DNA of 45,312 nucleotides from an uncultured Clostridia bacterium (lineage in GTDB: Bacteria; Bacillota; Clostridia; Oscillospirales; Oscillospiraceae), in the NCBI GenBank assembly GCA_946411835.1, contig CAMKFK010000009.1, forward strand, positions 1-45,312, in the 5' to 3' direction. The position numbers were made by a program, and so were the translations under genes. How positions within the stretch are numbered: position 1 is the stretch's first letter; each line of letters starts with the position of its first letter. The notes beneath the pieces are model-generated. The model saw only the letters and a program-made list of their open reading frames with translations. It did not search any database and had not been told where the DNA came from. Below are positions 31,902 to 40,004 of the stretch, piece by piece.

Positions 31902-33659
31902 ATGGAAATCAACAACAGGTCCCCCAGCTACCCCCATCCCTTCAAGGTGATCGACGGCTGCCTGTTCAAGGAGGTGCGCACGAAAAACGGCAGCTACGAT
32001 CAGAAGCTCTGCAACTTTCTGCCGTGCATCGTCCGCGAGGTCACGGTGGACGACGGGGCGGAGGAGAGCAAGCGCCTCGTGCTCGGCGGCGTCCGTCAGG
32101 ACGGCTCGCCTCTGCCTGAGATCGAAGTCACCGGCAGCGACCTCGGCAGCTTCGGCTGGCTCATTGACAAGTGGGGAGCCGACTGCGTTCTGGAGGTTGG
32201 CTTCAGCGTGCGCGACAGCATCTGCTACGCGATCCAGATGACCGCGCCGGACGCGGAACGCCAGACGGTGTATGAGGTCACCGGCTGGAAAAAGATCGGC
32301 GGCGACTGGCGCTTTCTCATGCCGGGAGGAGAAGATTTGACCGTCCGGCTACCCGGCAAGCTCGGCCGCTACGCTTTTCCCGCAGACACCTCGCCGGAAG
32401 CTTTGAGCGTCCTCCCGTGCCTGCTGGAGAATCCGCCCGCGCCGAAAGAGGTCATCTGGCCGCTGCTCGCCTGCACGTTCCTCTCTCCGCTCAACTGTTT
32501 CCTGCGCATGGGCGACTGCGAGCCGAAGTTCATGCTTCTCTTCCTCGGCAGAACCGGCACGGGCAAAAGCACGCTCTCGTCGTTCTTCCTGTCCTTCTTC
32601 GGTCACTTCACGCCGTCCGATCTCCCCATCTCGTTCCGCGACACGAAGAACAGCATCGGCGAGTGCTGTGCCATGCTCAGCGACGTGCTCACCTGCGTGG
32701 ACGACTTCCATCCGTCCAGCCGCAAGGAAGAGCAGGAGCTTGCGGAAAAGGCGCAGACGCTCGCCCGCGCATACGGCGACCGTGTCGGCCGGGGACGTCT
32801 GCGCGCGGACGCGACGCTGATGCCGGCGCGTCCGCCCAGAGGCAACGCGATTCTGACGGCGGAGCTGCCTCCCGAGATCGGAGAGAGCGGTCTCGCCAGG
32901 TGCTTCACGGTGGAGCTGCACCCAGGCGACTTCGACACGGACGCCTACAAATTCTTCGAGGATGCAAGCCGGCAGGGAATCCTCCAAAGCTGTATGCGCC
33001 TCTTTACGGAATGGCTCCGCGGAAAGTTTCTGCATGACGCGGAAGTGGAGCAGGCGTTTGTCTCTTCTCTGCGCGAGGCATTCGAAAGCTACCGCGAAGA
33101 GTTCCGCCGCAGCGGAGTCCCATGCCACGGCCGTCTGCCCGAGATCGTCGCGTGGCTTCGGATGGGTCTGGAGATACTTCTCGTGTTTCTTTCGGAGCAG
33201 GATATCCTCACGGTGGAGCAGATAGAAGCATACCGCACGGAGTACGTCTCGCTGCTCTACGCGGCGGCGCGGAAGCAGGCACGGAGCATTGAGCAGGACA
33301 AGCCCGCGCACATTTTCGTGCGGAAGCTCTACGCGCTCATCGAGAGCGGTCAGGCGACGGTCCTGCCGAAAAGCAATCCGTATTCGTGCTCGGTGAAAGG
33401 CCTCGTCGCTTATGAGGACGACGAGTTCTACTACCTCCTCAACGACGCGGCGCACCGTGCGGTCAGGCAGCTCTGCGAGGATCAGGGCGAGCTGTTCGTC
33501 ATCGGCTCCCGCGCGTTGCCGAAAGCGCTCGCCGAGGAGAAGCTGATCGACTGCGACGGCGGCAACACCAGATCCATCCGCGTCGGCGGACGCACCGTGC
33601 GGGTGGTCGCGCTCTGCAAAGAGCGCGCCAGACAGATCGTGGAGGAGGGTACCTCGTGA
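31902..33659 (+). CDS. P-loop ATPase, DUF927/SF3-helicase-like, putative replication protein
   Basis: This 585-residue protein resembles DUF927-type ATPases often found in integrative elements of Firmicutes. A Walker A motif LGRTGTGKST (K222) and a Walker B-like DVLTCVDDFHP (D267, D268) are clear, with SFFLSFFGHF between. An RGRLRAD segment near 298-304 may hold an arginine finger. The N-terminal 190 residues form a separate domain and the C-terminal 120 residues may bind DNA. The ATG follows AAAGGAGG by about a dozen bases. It is divergent from the polymerase-like gene and reads toward iteron-like repeats, so a helicase or initiator role at that site is plausible but inferred. Confidence 0.7.
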   Translation: MEINNRSPSYPHPFKVIDGCLFKEVRTKNGSYDQKLCNFLPCIVREVTVDDGAEESKRLVLGGVRQDGSPLPEIEVTGSDLGSFGWLIDKWGADCVLEVGFSVRDSICYAIQMTAPDAERQTVYEVTGWKKIGGDWRFLMPGGEDLTVRLPGKLGRYAFPADTSPEALSVLPCLLENPPAPKEVIWPLLACTFLSPLNCFLRMGDCEPKFMLLFLGRTGTGKSTLSSFFLSFFGHFTPSDLPISFRDTKNSIGECCAMLSDVLTCVDDFHPSSRKEEQELAEKAQTLARAYGDRVGRGRLRADATLMPARPPRGNAILTAELPPEIGESGLARCFTVELHPGDFDTDAYKFFEDASRQGILQSCMRLFTEWLRGKFLHDAEVEQAFVSSLREAFESYREEFRRSGVPCHGRLPEIVAWLRMGLEILLVFLSEQDILTVEQIEAYRTEYVSLLYAAARKQARSIEQDKPAHIFVRKLYALIESGQATVLPKSNPYSCSVKGLVAYEDDEFYYLLNDAAHRAVRQLCEDQGELFVIGSRALPKALAEEKLIDCDGGNTRSIRVGGRTVRVVALCKERARQIVEEGTS

Positions 33660-33663
33660 AAGA

Positions 33664-33870
33664 GTGTAACAAGTGTGACACAGCTCCGCAATCTCTTTTC
33701 CCGTCTGCGTTTTCCCGTGCCGCGGCAAGTGTGACAGCCGCGTTACGGAAGCGTCACATGTTACACTTCCGCCCTCTGCCGTTGCACTCCGTTACACTCC
33801 GCGCCACACTTTCCGAACCGCGTAATCCCTTTCAAACGCTGGCCTCGCGCCATCCCGTTACACTGTCACG
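33664..33870. repeat. Iteron-like array of GTGTRAC motifs
   Basis: GTGTAAC (33664), GTGTGAC (33673 and 33729) run one way; GTTACAC (33760, 33791 and 33857) with GTCAC partners at 33753 and 33865 run the other way. The array lies between the ATPase gene and the oriT-like leader, in non-coding DNA. Such a clustered, inverted motif set is typical of a replication or relaxosome-binding site. The protein that binds it is not known. Confidence 0.6.
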
Positions 33871-33899
33871 CGAAAAAAACAGATAGCCCCGTTCCAATC

Positions 33900-34243
33900 G
33901 TTTCTCTGTCCTGACCGCAGCGCGCCGTGTGAGCGGTTTTTTGCCGCCGCGTTGCCCCGCAAGTTGTTCTCTCGGGTGCGTACCCGGTCTCAGGGCGTTC
34001 GAGCCGCGTTGCGCAGTGCTCGCGGGAAAACGGCGCGCTTCGCGCCGACGTTGGGCGAACACGCGAGGGGCTGAGGGAACGGAATTCCTCTCTTTAGAGA
34101 GGGCCAGCATCGCATTTGTCTGTACGTCGGCCCTTGGCCGCCGCACCGACAAATGCCTCCGCGGGCTGTGCCCGCACCCGTTTATGGGGCGCTGCCCCAA
34201 ACCCCGTAGATACGAAAAAATCAAAATGAGATGGAGGATACCC
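33900..34243 (+). other. Structured non-coding leader, candidate oriT, copy B
   Basis: It matches the leader of copy A (61-420). The shared hairpins are CGGGT/ACCCG (33973-33986), CCTCTC/GAGAGG (34087-34102), GCATTTGTC/GACAAATGC (34112-34120 and 34148-34156) and GGGGC-GCT-GCCCC (34186-34198). Hairpin loops differ between copies while stems are kept, which favours selected structure. The block ACCCCGT.GATACGAAA before the ribosome site is also shared. Confidence 0.5.
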
Positions 34244-34552
34244 ATGAACAAGGATACCGTTTTCAGCATCCGCATTTCCAGCGAAAACCTCGACGAGATC
34301 CGCCGACGCGCGAAGCAGGCGCGCATGTCGCAGAGCGACTATGTCGTGCGCTGCTGCCTCGGCAAACCCGTCGTCGTCATCGAGGCGCTCAAAGAGTTCC
34401 TCGACGGGTTGCGCGCCATCGGTCACAACCTCAACCAGCTCACCAAGCTCGCCAATATAGGGAACATCTCAATCGTGTATCTGGACGAGTTCGAGCGCGC
34501 GCTCGCGCAGCTCGGCGAGGCGGTTTCCGAAGCGGTCGCGCGCGGAAAGTGA
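34244..34552 (+). CDS. MobC-like relaxosome accessory protein, copy B
   Basis: This 102-residue protein is the relative of the one at 421-729, with the same ribbon-helix-helix-like start (KDTVFSIRISSENLDEIRRR) and the identical block RMSQSDYVVRCCLGKPVVVI. GGAGG at 34233-34237 lies six bases before the ATG, the same spacing as in copy A. Most changes fall in the C-terminal helix region, for example TKLANIGNISIVYLDEFERA. It ends seven bases before the relaxase. The role in oriT recognition is inferred; differences from copy A could give each element its own oriT preference. Confidence 0.8.
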   Translation: MNKDTVFSIRISSENLDEIRRRAKQARMSQSDYVVRCCLGKPVVVIEALKEFLDGLRAIGHNLNQLTKLANIGNISIVYLDEFERALAQLGEAVSEAVARGK

Positions 34553-34559
34553 GCGAGCG

Positions 34560-36413
34560 ATGGCGATCGTCACGTTCCGAAACTACAAGAGCGGTCAGAC
34601 GCGCGGCTGCATGGCAGCGGTCATGAAATACACGAAGCGCAAAGAGAAAGTGGAATGGGAGGACAAGCAGCTGGTCACGGGGATCGACTGCCGCCCCGAT
34701 ACCGTCTACGAAGACTTCATGCGCACCAAGCAGATCTATCACAAGGAGGGCGGCGTGCTGTTCTACCACATGGTGCAGAGCTTTCCAAAGGGCGCGGACG
34801 TCGATCCGAAGACCGCGCACGCCGCGGCGGTGGAGCTCGCCGAATACTTCAAGGATCACGAGGTGCTGGTCTGCACGCACACCGACCGGGAGCACATCCA
34901 CTCGCACTTCATCATCAACTCGGTCAACTTCGAAACCGGCAAAAAGCTCCACATGGCGGACGAACAGCTTCAGGAACTGCGGCAGCGCAACGATATGGTC
35001 TGCGAGCGGTTCCATCTGCCGGTGTTCGAACCGCGGCAGGTGGAGGAAAACACTCCGGAGCGCAAGCCCAAGCCGTTGACCATCGGCGAGTACCACGTCG
35101 CGGCGAAGGGCCAGAGCTGGAAGTTCCAGCTCATGGCGGTCATCGACGAGTGCATGGAGTACGCGAAAACTCCGGAGGAGTTCGTCGCCCTGATGCAGAG
35201 CGAGGGCTTCGACGTCAAGTGGACTGCCACGAGGAAACACATTACCTACACGACGCCGGACGGCAACCGCTGCCGCGACAATAAGCTGCAAGAAGAAAAA
35301 TATTTGAAGGAGAATATGGAAAATGAATTCAAGATCAGACAGGGAATCCTCGACGCCGGAGTATTCGATGGACGATCTGAAAGCGATGAATCGCCGCGAC
35401 CTGACGACGGCGAGCGAGTGCGAAACGCGCGTCACGCTGACCGAGAAGAACTGGTCGGCGGTGGTCAGCCTGCTCACCAGATTGTGTTCGATGCTGGATT
35501 TGATCCTCGCAACGCTTGCCACGCTGCTGACGAAGCCGGACGCGGAAGCGCTGCTCGGGCAGATCGAACGCTCGACGCAGATGCAGCTCCAGCAGTTGAA
35601 TCAGACGGCGGAGCAGTTCAAGCGGCAAGCGAATCAGATGAACGACCGCTACGCCGCAAAGTCAAACAGCCTGCTTCGGAGTTCGGAGGAGTCTCTTCAA
35701 AAGCTGGAAGGCTCGACGAAGAATACTCTGAACGATATGACGAGCGAGACGCGCGCACAGATCAACGCGCTGATCGAATCAGTGCGGAAATGGATGACGC
35801 GTCTCGGGATGACGTCGCTCCTGCTGCTGGTCGTGCTGGGAATCATCTTCGGGATCGTTCTGCTGCGGAAGCTGTAAGCGAAGCATCCGCCTCTGGGGAA
35901 AACGATGCGCCTCCCGCCGAAACCGGCTGGGAGAAGGAGCGCGGATCGTTCCTCACCAATCTCGTTGAAGGCCGGACCATGCCGCGCCGCAAGTCGGCCG
36001 GCTCTCACGCGGGTCAGTACGGCGCGTCTGAGCGTTTCGATTCTCCCCGCGAGTATGTCCGCGGTGAGCCGTCCGGGAAACGTCGCACGCCGAGCGTGCT
36101 CAACCAGACCTCTCAGATGCTCTCGTCCGCCGGACACGCGCTCAGCGGCGACGGCGACGAGGCGGTCGTGATCCTCGGTGCGCTTGCCGGAGTCGCAATC
36201 GGCACGGCGCTCGGCATCGCCGAAAAGCGCAGGCAGGCGACGGCACAGCATTCCGAAGCGCCGCACGATGATCCGCCACAGTCTTCACTGACGAAGCACG
36301 CTGGAGCGCCGCACGATGATTCGTCTCAACCTGCACCGACGCAGCCGACCGCGGAATCGCGGCAGGAACCTGCGTCACAGCAAATCGAGCAGCCCATGGA
36401 GCAGTCCATGTGA
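34560..36413 (+). CDS. MOBP-type relaxase/mobilization nuclease, copy B
   Basis: This 617-residue relaxase parallels 737-2332. It starts MAIVTFRNYKSGQTRGCM and has the three-histidine motif HTDREHIHSHFIINS near 112-126. The N-terminal nuclease domain is close to copy A, but the C-terminal part is about 85 residues longer, with extra PHDD and PTQP repeats in a probably disordered stretch (for example APHDDPPQSS and APHDDSSQPA). A short hydrophobic segment ILGALAGVAIGTALGIA is kept. The second gene at 35323-35877 is nested in its 3' half. A 12-bp hairpin covers the stop codon. Confidence 0.88.
   Translation: MAIVTFRNYKSGQTRGCMAAVMKYTKRKEKVEWEDKQLVTGIDCRPDTVYEDFMRTKQIYHKEGGVLFYHMVQSFPKGADVDPKTAHAAAVELAEYFKDHEVLVCTHTDREHIHSHFIINSVNFETGKKLHMADEQLQELRQRNDMVCERFHLPVFEPRQVEENTPERKPKPLTIGEYHVAAKGQSWKFQLMAVIDECMEYAKTPEEFVALMQSEGFDVKWTATRKHITYTTPDGNRCRDNKLQEEKYLKENMENEFKIRQGILDAGVFDGRSESDESPRPDDGERVRNARHADREELVGGGQPAHQIVFDAGFDPRNACHAADEAGRGSAARADRTLDADAAPAVESDGGAVQAASESDERPLRRKVKQPASEFGGVSSKAGRLDEEYSERYDERDARTDQRADRISAEMDDASRDDVAPAAGRAGNHLRDRSAAEAVSEASASGENDAPPAETGWEKERGSFLTNLVEGRTMPRRKSAGSHAGQYGASERFDSPREYVRGEPSGKRRTPSVLNQTSQMLSSAGHALSGDGDEAVVILGALAGVAIGTALGIAEKRRQATAQHSEAPHDDPPQSSLTKHAGAPHDDSSQPAPTQPTAESRQEPASQQIEQPMEQSM
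35323..35877 (+). CDS. Nested MobB-like membrane-anchored coiled-coil protein, copy B
   Basis: This 184-residue protein is read in another frame inside the relaxase gene, as in copy A. GAAGGAG lies ten bases before its ATG. The central block ASECETRVTLTEKNWSAVVS is identical in both copies, and the helical E/Q/K-rich middle (LLGQIERSTQMQLQQLNQT) and the membrane segment TSLLLLVVLGIIFGIVLL are kept. The first residues differ by a short insertion (ESSTPEYSMDD). Conservation of start, length, membrane anchor and ribosome site in two diverged copies argues that it is a real gene. Function is unknown; it may hold the relaxosome at the membrane, as proposed for other MobB proteins. Confidence 0.75.
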   Translation: MNSRSDRESSTPEYSMDDLKAMNRRDLTTASECETRVTLTEKNWSAVVSLLTRLCSMLDLILATLATLLTKPDAEALLGQIERSTQMQLQQLNQTAEQFKRQANQMNDRYAAKSNSLLRSSEESLQKLEGSTKNTLNDMTSETRAQINALIESVRKWMTRLGMTSLLLLVVLGIIFGIVLLRKL

Positions 36414-36425
36414 CATGGGCTGCTC
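36387..36425 (+). terminator. Hairpin over the relaxase stop codon, copy B
   Basis: GAGCAGCCCATG (36387-36398) pairs perfectly with CATGGGCTGCTC (36414-36425) over a 15-base loop that holds the relaxase stop. There is no T run, so it may slow transcription or protect the message end ahead of recombinase A. Copy A lacks it. Confidence 0.55.
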
Positions 36426-36453
36426 CCCGGATTATAATGCAAAGGAGTTTGAT

Positions 36454-37629
36454 ATGGCAAGCATCAAGAAAATCAATTCCCGCAAATACAAAATCACCGT
36501 CAGCAACGGTTACCGCGCGAACGGAAAGAAGATCTCCCGCGCCAAGACCATCCACGTCCCTGAGAGCGTACACCCGCGTGCCATTCCGCAGTATGTCGCG
36601 CATGAGGCGGAGGAATTCGAGCGGCTGGTAAAGAACGGCTTCGGCGAGGACGCCGACACGCCGTTTGAAGTCTTCGCCCGGAGCTGGCTCAAGCGCCAGA
36701 CAAAATATGCGCCCAGCACGCTTGCGATGTATGCGCGGATGCTGGAAACCACGTTCCGGTACATCGGCGCGATCCCGCTCTCGAAGCTCCGCCCCATCGC
36801 GCTGGAGAATATGCTCATCGAACTGCGGAAGAAGATGTGCCGCGGCAAGCCTATCCAGGAGGCAACCGTGCAGAAGTATCTCACCGCCGTCTCCGCCGTG
36901 CTTTCCGACGCGAAGCGCAACGAGATCATCCAGAAAAACCCCGCGCGCATGATCGACCTGCCCGACGCGAAGCCGCGGGAGCAGTTCGTACCCGATCCCG
37001 ACGAGGTATCGCGTTTCCTGCGCGCGCTCACGGAGGAGCCCTTACACTACATTGTCTACTATCTGCTCGCAATCTGCACCGGCTGTCGCCGCGGCGAACT
37101 CTGTGCGCTCAAGTGGTCGGATTTCCCGTTTGAGAGCGTCGCCGAGCTGTCGATGGTCGTCAGCCGCTCCCGTTCCAGCGTGTCCGGCGTCGGCGTGGTC
37201 GAGGGCACGACGAAGAATGGGCGCACGCGCGTCATCGCGCTCGGCGAGGATATGTCGCTGCTCGTCTCGGCATACTGCTGTTACAAGCACCGCGAGGCGG
37301 AGCGCAACAACTACCCGTTCAGCGAGTATCTTTTCACCGACGAGTATGGTCGGTTGATCCACCCCGACACGTTCACCAAGCACCTGCGGAAGTTCTATGA
37401 CCGTCACAGCTTTCCCAAGGAGTACCATCTGCACACGCTCCGGCATCTGTATGTGACGACGCTCCTCCATGGCGGCGTGGACAAGCAGACGGTCGCCGAC
37501 CTTGCGGGCCATGGGGATACGTCGTTCCTTGAACGAACCTATTGCCACCCGCAGATGGAACGCAAGCTCGAAGCGGCGCGCGTGATCTCCGGCATCATTC
37601 CGGGGAGCGCGGAGGATAAAAGCGCGTAA
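36454..37629 (+). CDS. Tyrosine recombinase/integrase A, copy B
   Basis: This 391-residue integrase matches 2346-3560 along its length, starting MASIKKINSRKYKITVSNGY. The catalytic residues are present: R in TGCRRGELCALKW, K in TTKNGRTR, H and R in HTLRHLY, H in LAGHGD and Y in FLERTYCHPQ. AAAGGAG (36441-36447) precedes the ATG by six bases. The C-terminal tail (ERKLEAARVISGIIPGSAEDK) is shorter and unlike copy A. It is placed directly after the relaxase and is followed by a strong terminator. Whether it or recombinase B drives integration is not clear from sequence. Confidence 0.93.
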   Translation: MASIKKINSRKYKITVSNGYRANGKKISRAKTIHVPESVHPRAIPQYVAHEAEEFERLVKNGFGEDADTPFEVFARSWLKRQTKYAPSTLAMYARMLETTFRYIGAIPLSKLRPIALENMLIELRKKMCRGKPIQEATVQKYLTAVSAVLSDAKRNEIIQKNPARMIDLPDAKPREQFVPDPDEVSRFLRALTEEPLHYIVYYLLAICTGCRRGELCALKWSDFPFESVAELSMVVSRSRSSVSGVGVVEGTTKNGRTRVIALGEDMSLLVSAYCCYKHREAERNNYPFSEYLFTDEYGRLIHPDTFTKHLRKFYDRHSFPKEYHLHTLRHLYVTTLLHGGVDKQTVADLAGHGDTSFLERTYCHPQMERKLEAARVISGIIPGSAEDKSA

Positions 37630-37637
37630 ACGAATTG

Positions 37638-37679
37638 CGGCGGCGTGGGCTTGATTGCCTACGCCGCCGTTTCTTTTTT
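37638..37679 (+). terminator. Rho-independent terminator of integrase A, copy B
   Basis: CGGCGGCGTGGGC (37638-37650) pairs with GCCTACGCCGCCG (37657-37669) with one mismatch, followed by TTTCTTTTTT. The T run overlaps the stop of the convergent Mop/TOBE gene. Confidence 0.85.
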
Positions 37680-38097
37680 AGTCGATTCCCACCATGACGG
37701 AGGTTGCCTTGATAACCGCCAGAGCATCCACGCCCTGCTTGAGCCCCAACTCTTCTACCGCCGCGTTGGAAATGGTCGCGGAGATCGTGTTGCCGCCGAG
37801 GGCTTCGATGCGGACGATGGAGTTGACCGCGCCCTTCTCCACGCTGAGCACCTTGCCGGGGAACTGGTTGCGGGCACTGAGCGTCAGATGCTTGCCCAAG
37901 CCCACCATGACCTCGGTCGCCTTGACGACCGCATACGCCCTCTTGCCGGGTTCCAATCCAAGCTCGCGGATCGCGCTCATGGAGATGGTGGAGGTGACGG
38001 GCGTACCGTTCACGTCGATGGTCACGATACCATTGACCGCGCCCTCGGTCACCTTGGTGACGGTACCGGGGAACTGATTTCTTGCGCTGAGTTTCAT
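37678..38097 (-). CDS. Two-domain Mop/TOBE molybdate-binding protein
   Basis: This 139-residue protein is two TOBE (Mop) domains in tandem, each starting with the typical LSARNQFPGTV or LSARNQFPGKV. The first ends ...AYAVVKATEVMVG, the second ...ALAVIKATSVMVGID, the expected SxxSVM-like end of molbindin repeats. Such proteins bind molybdate or tungstate in the cytosol as di-Mop storage or sensing units. ATG 38097 follows GAGGA by eight bases. It is cargo between recombinases A and B of copy B and fits well with the molybdenum hydroxylase locus nearby. The ModE-like regulator at 14929 lacks exactly this kind of domain. Confidence 0.92.
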   Translation of the reverse strand: MKLSARNQFPGTVTKVTEGAVNGIVTIDVNGTPVTSTISMSAIRELGLEPGKRAYAVVKATEVMVGLGKHLTLSARNQFPGKVLSVEKGAVNSIVRIEALGGNTISATISNAAVEELGLKQGVDALAVIKATSVMVGID

Positions 38098-38171
38098 GGA
38101 ATAGTCCTCACTTTCACTTGATAGCCTCCGCATTATAACGAAAATGTCACACAGTTGCAAGCGCAATCTTT

Positions 38172-38585
38172 TCAAAGCACCATCAGCAGTGTACCCGCGC
38201 CGATCAGGATACAACCAAGCACAGACTTTGCCGTGACCTGCTCGTGCAGGAACACAAACGCCAACACCAGCGTGATGACCACGCTCAGCTTGTCGATGGG
38301 CACGACCTTCGACGCCTCGCCCATTTGAAGCGCCTTGTAGTAGCACAACCAGGACGCACCCGTCGCAAGCCCGGAGAGGATCAGAAAGAGCCAGCTTCGA
38401 TTGTTGATCTCGTCAAGCCCTTTCTGTGCGTTGGTCAGAAAGACCATGCCCCACGCCATAACGACTACGACAACCGTGCGGATCGCCGTGGCAAGGTTGG
38501 AGTTGACGCCCTCAATGCCCACCTTGGCTAGAATCGACGTAAGCGCCGCAAATAACGAGGATAGGATCGCAAACAGCCACCACAT
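38172..38585 (-). CDS. EamA-family small membrane transporter
   Basis: This 137-residue protein has five hydrophobic segments and matches one EamA (drug/metabolite transporter) domain. It starts MWWLFAILSSLFAALTSILAK in part (LFAILSSLFAALTSIL) and ends in FVFLHEQVTAKSVLGCILIGAGTLLMVL in part (FLHEQVTAKSVLGCILIGAG), the usual last helix pair. Single-domain members act as dimers. ATG 38585 follows GGAGG by eight bases; an upstream in-frame start lacks one. It faces the same way as the Mop/TOBE gene 74 bases away. The substrate is unknown; it could move the same oxyanion the Mop protein binds, but nothing in the sequence shows this. Confidence 0.88.
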   Translation of the reverse strand: MWWLFAILSSLFAALTSILAKVGIEGVNSNLATAIRTVVVVVMAWGMVFLTNAQKGLDEINNRSWLFLILSGLATGASWLCYYKALQMGEASKVVPIDKLSVVITLVLAFVFLHEQVTAKSVLGCILIGAGTLLMVL

Positions 38586-38687
38586 AACCGTGCCTCCATT
38601 GCATCTTTCGCGGAATGGCCATACTGAAACTACTCGGTCAGTATAGCACATTCACCACCCAGCCGCAATCACAAAAGGCTCATCTCT

Positions 38688-38803
38688 CTTGTCGCTTTGG
38701 TAGAATCTTCGTTTACGCGAATCTTTCAGTAGCTTTCCGCCACGTTCTTCGGTATTGTGTGCTTGCAAAATGCTCGGAAGTACCGAGCGCAGAAGGAAAG
38801 GAG
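38688..38803 (+). repeat. Conserved leader of recombinase B, copy B
   Basis: It matches 6194-6310, starting CTTGTCGCTTTGGTAGAATC and ending in GGAAAGGAG. The hairpin GCTCGG-AAGTA-CCGAGC (38772-38788) is identical to copy A. Confidence 0.6.
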
Positions 38804-38811
38804 AATGGATC

Positions 38812-39987
38812 ATGGCAAGTATCCGAAAACGCGGGAACAGTTACCTGCTGGTCGTGTCGATGGGCTACGACCTCGCGGGTCGCCGCAGAAAGGCGCGGCA
38901 GAAAACCGTCCGCCCTCCTGTGGGGCTCACGCCCAAGCAGCGGGAGAAATGGCTCGACGAGCAGGCGACGCTCTTCGAGCTGGAATGCCGCGAGGTTCCC
39001 GAAGCGGTCAGGCGCGACATGACGCTCGCGGAGTACACGGAGCTGTGGCTCCGCGACATCGCCCCCGGCAAGCTCGCAAAATCCACGCTCGTGCGCGAGA
39101 AGCAGGATATCGACCGCTTCCTGCCGTACATGGGGCAATACAAGCTCAAGGAGCTCCGCCCCGAGCACTTCCGCAAGCTCTACGCCGAGCTGCGGAAAAC
39201 GAAGAACCTCAACAACGGAAAGCCGCTCTCCGAAGCGACGGTAGAAGGTGTCCACGCGTGTCTGTGCGGCATCCTCTCCAACGCGATGGAGGGCGGCTTT
39301 CTCGACCACAACCCCGCGTGGCGGACGTACCGCTACAGCGGCACGCGCAAGCAGGTCCGCGTCGCGGACGAGGCGACCACGCAGAAGATCATCGCCGCGC
39401 TCGAAAATGAGAGCTTGAAATATGAGACTTACTTCAAGCTCATCATCGCCACGGGGATGCGGCGCGGCGAGTGCTGTGGTCTCAAATGGGGCGACATCAA
39501 TTACGCCGAGCGCAGCATCCACGTCTGCCGGAACGTGGTCAAGGTCTCGCACGAGGACATCGTCGTCAAATCCCCGAAAACCAAGGCGGGCGACCGATAC
39601 GTCTACTTCACGAAGGAGATGGAGTCTCTGCTCCGCGAGCATTACAAAAACTGCGTCTACGAAACCGAAACCTACGACAAACGCAAGCTGACGGACGACG
39701 ACTTCATCTTCCGCCGCCGCGAAGCGGAACTGCCCATGACGCCGACAACCTTCACCTATCGGTTCAAGCAGATCCTTAAAAAGAACGGCCTGCCGGAGAA
39801 TCTGAACGTTCATTCGCTCAGGCACACGACTGCCAGTTTGCTCATCGCCAACGGCACGGACGTGGCAACCGTCGCGGGACTTCTCGGGCACTCGCAGGTC
39901 TCGACCACGCTGGACATCTATACGCACTCGTTCGACAAAAACAAAAAAGCAGCGTCCAAAACGCTGCAAAAGGGCTTGGCAATATGA
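38812..39987 (+). CDS. Tyrosine recombinase/integrase B, copy B
   Basis: This 391-residue integrase has the same length as 6320-7495 and differs at only a modest share of positions. The catalytic set is complete: R in TGMRRGE, K in SPKTKAG, H and R in HSLRH, H in LLGH and Y in LDIYTHS. The ATG at 38812 is eight bases after GGAAAGGAG. Close identity with copy A suggests the same target type, yet no tRNA fragment is visible downstream of this copy. The following gene starts 17 bases after its stop. Confidence 0.93.
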   Translation: MASIRKRGNSYLLVVSMGYDLAGRRRKARQKTVRPPVGLTPKQREKWLDEQATLFELECREVPEAVRRDMTLAEYTELWLRDIAPGKLAKSTLVREKQDIDRFLPYMGQYKLKELRPEHFRKLYAELRKTKNLNNGKPLSEATVEGVHACLCGILSNAMEGGFLDHNPAWRTYRYSGTRKQVRVADEATTQKIIAALENESLKYETYFKLIIATGMRRGECCGLKWGDINYAERSIHVCRNVVKVSHEDIVVKSPKTKAGDRYVYFTKEMESLLREHYKNCVYETETYDKRKLTDDDFIFRRREAELPMTPTTFTYRFKQILKKNGLPENLNVHSLRHTTASLLIANGTDVATVAGLLGHSQVSTTLDIYTHSFDKNKKAASKTLQKGLAI

Positions 39988-40004
39988 GAAGGGAGAGCAG
40001 AAGC

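Noticed and set aside
33656-33886. 76-codon GTG frame overlapping the ATPase stop
   Set aside because: It lies over the iteron-like array, has no ribosome site of its own and odd composition; the repeats explain the sequence better than a protein does.
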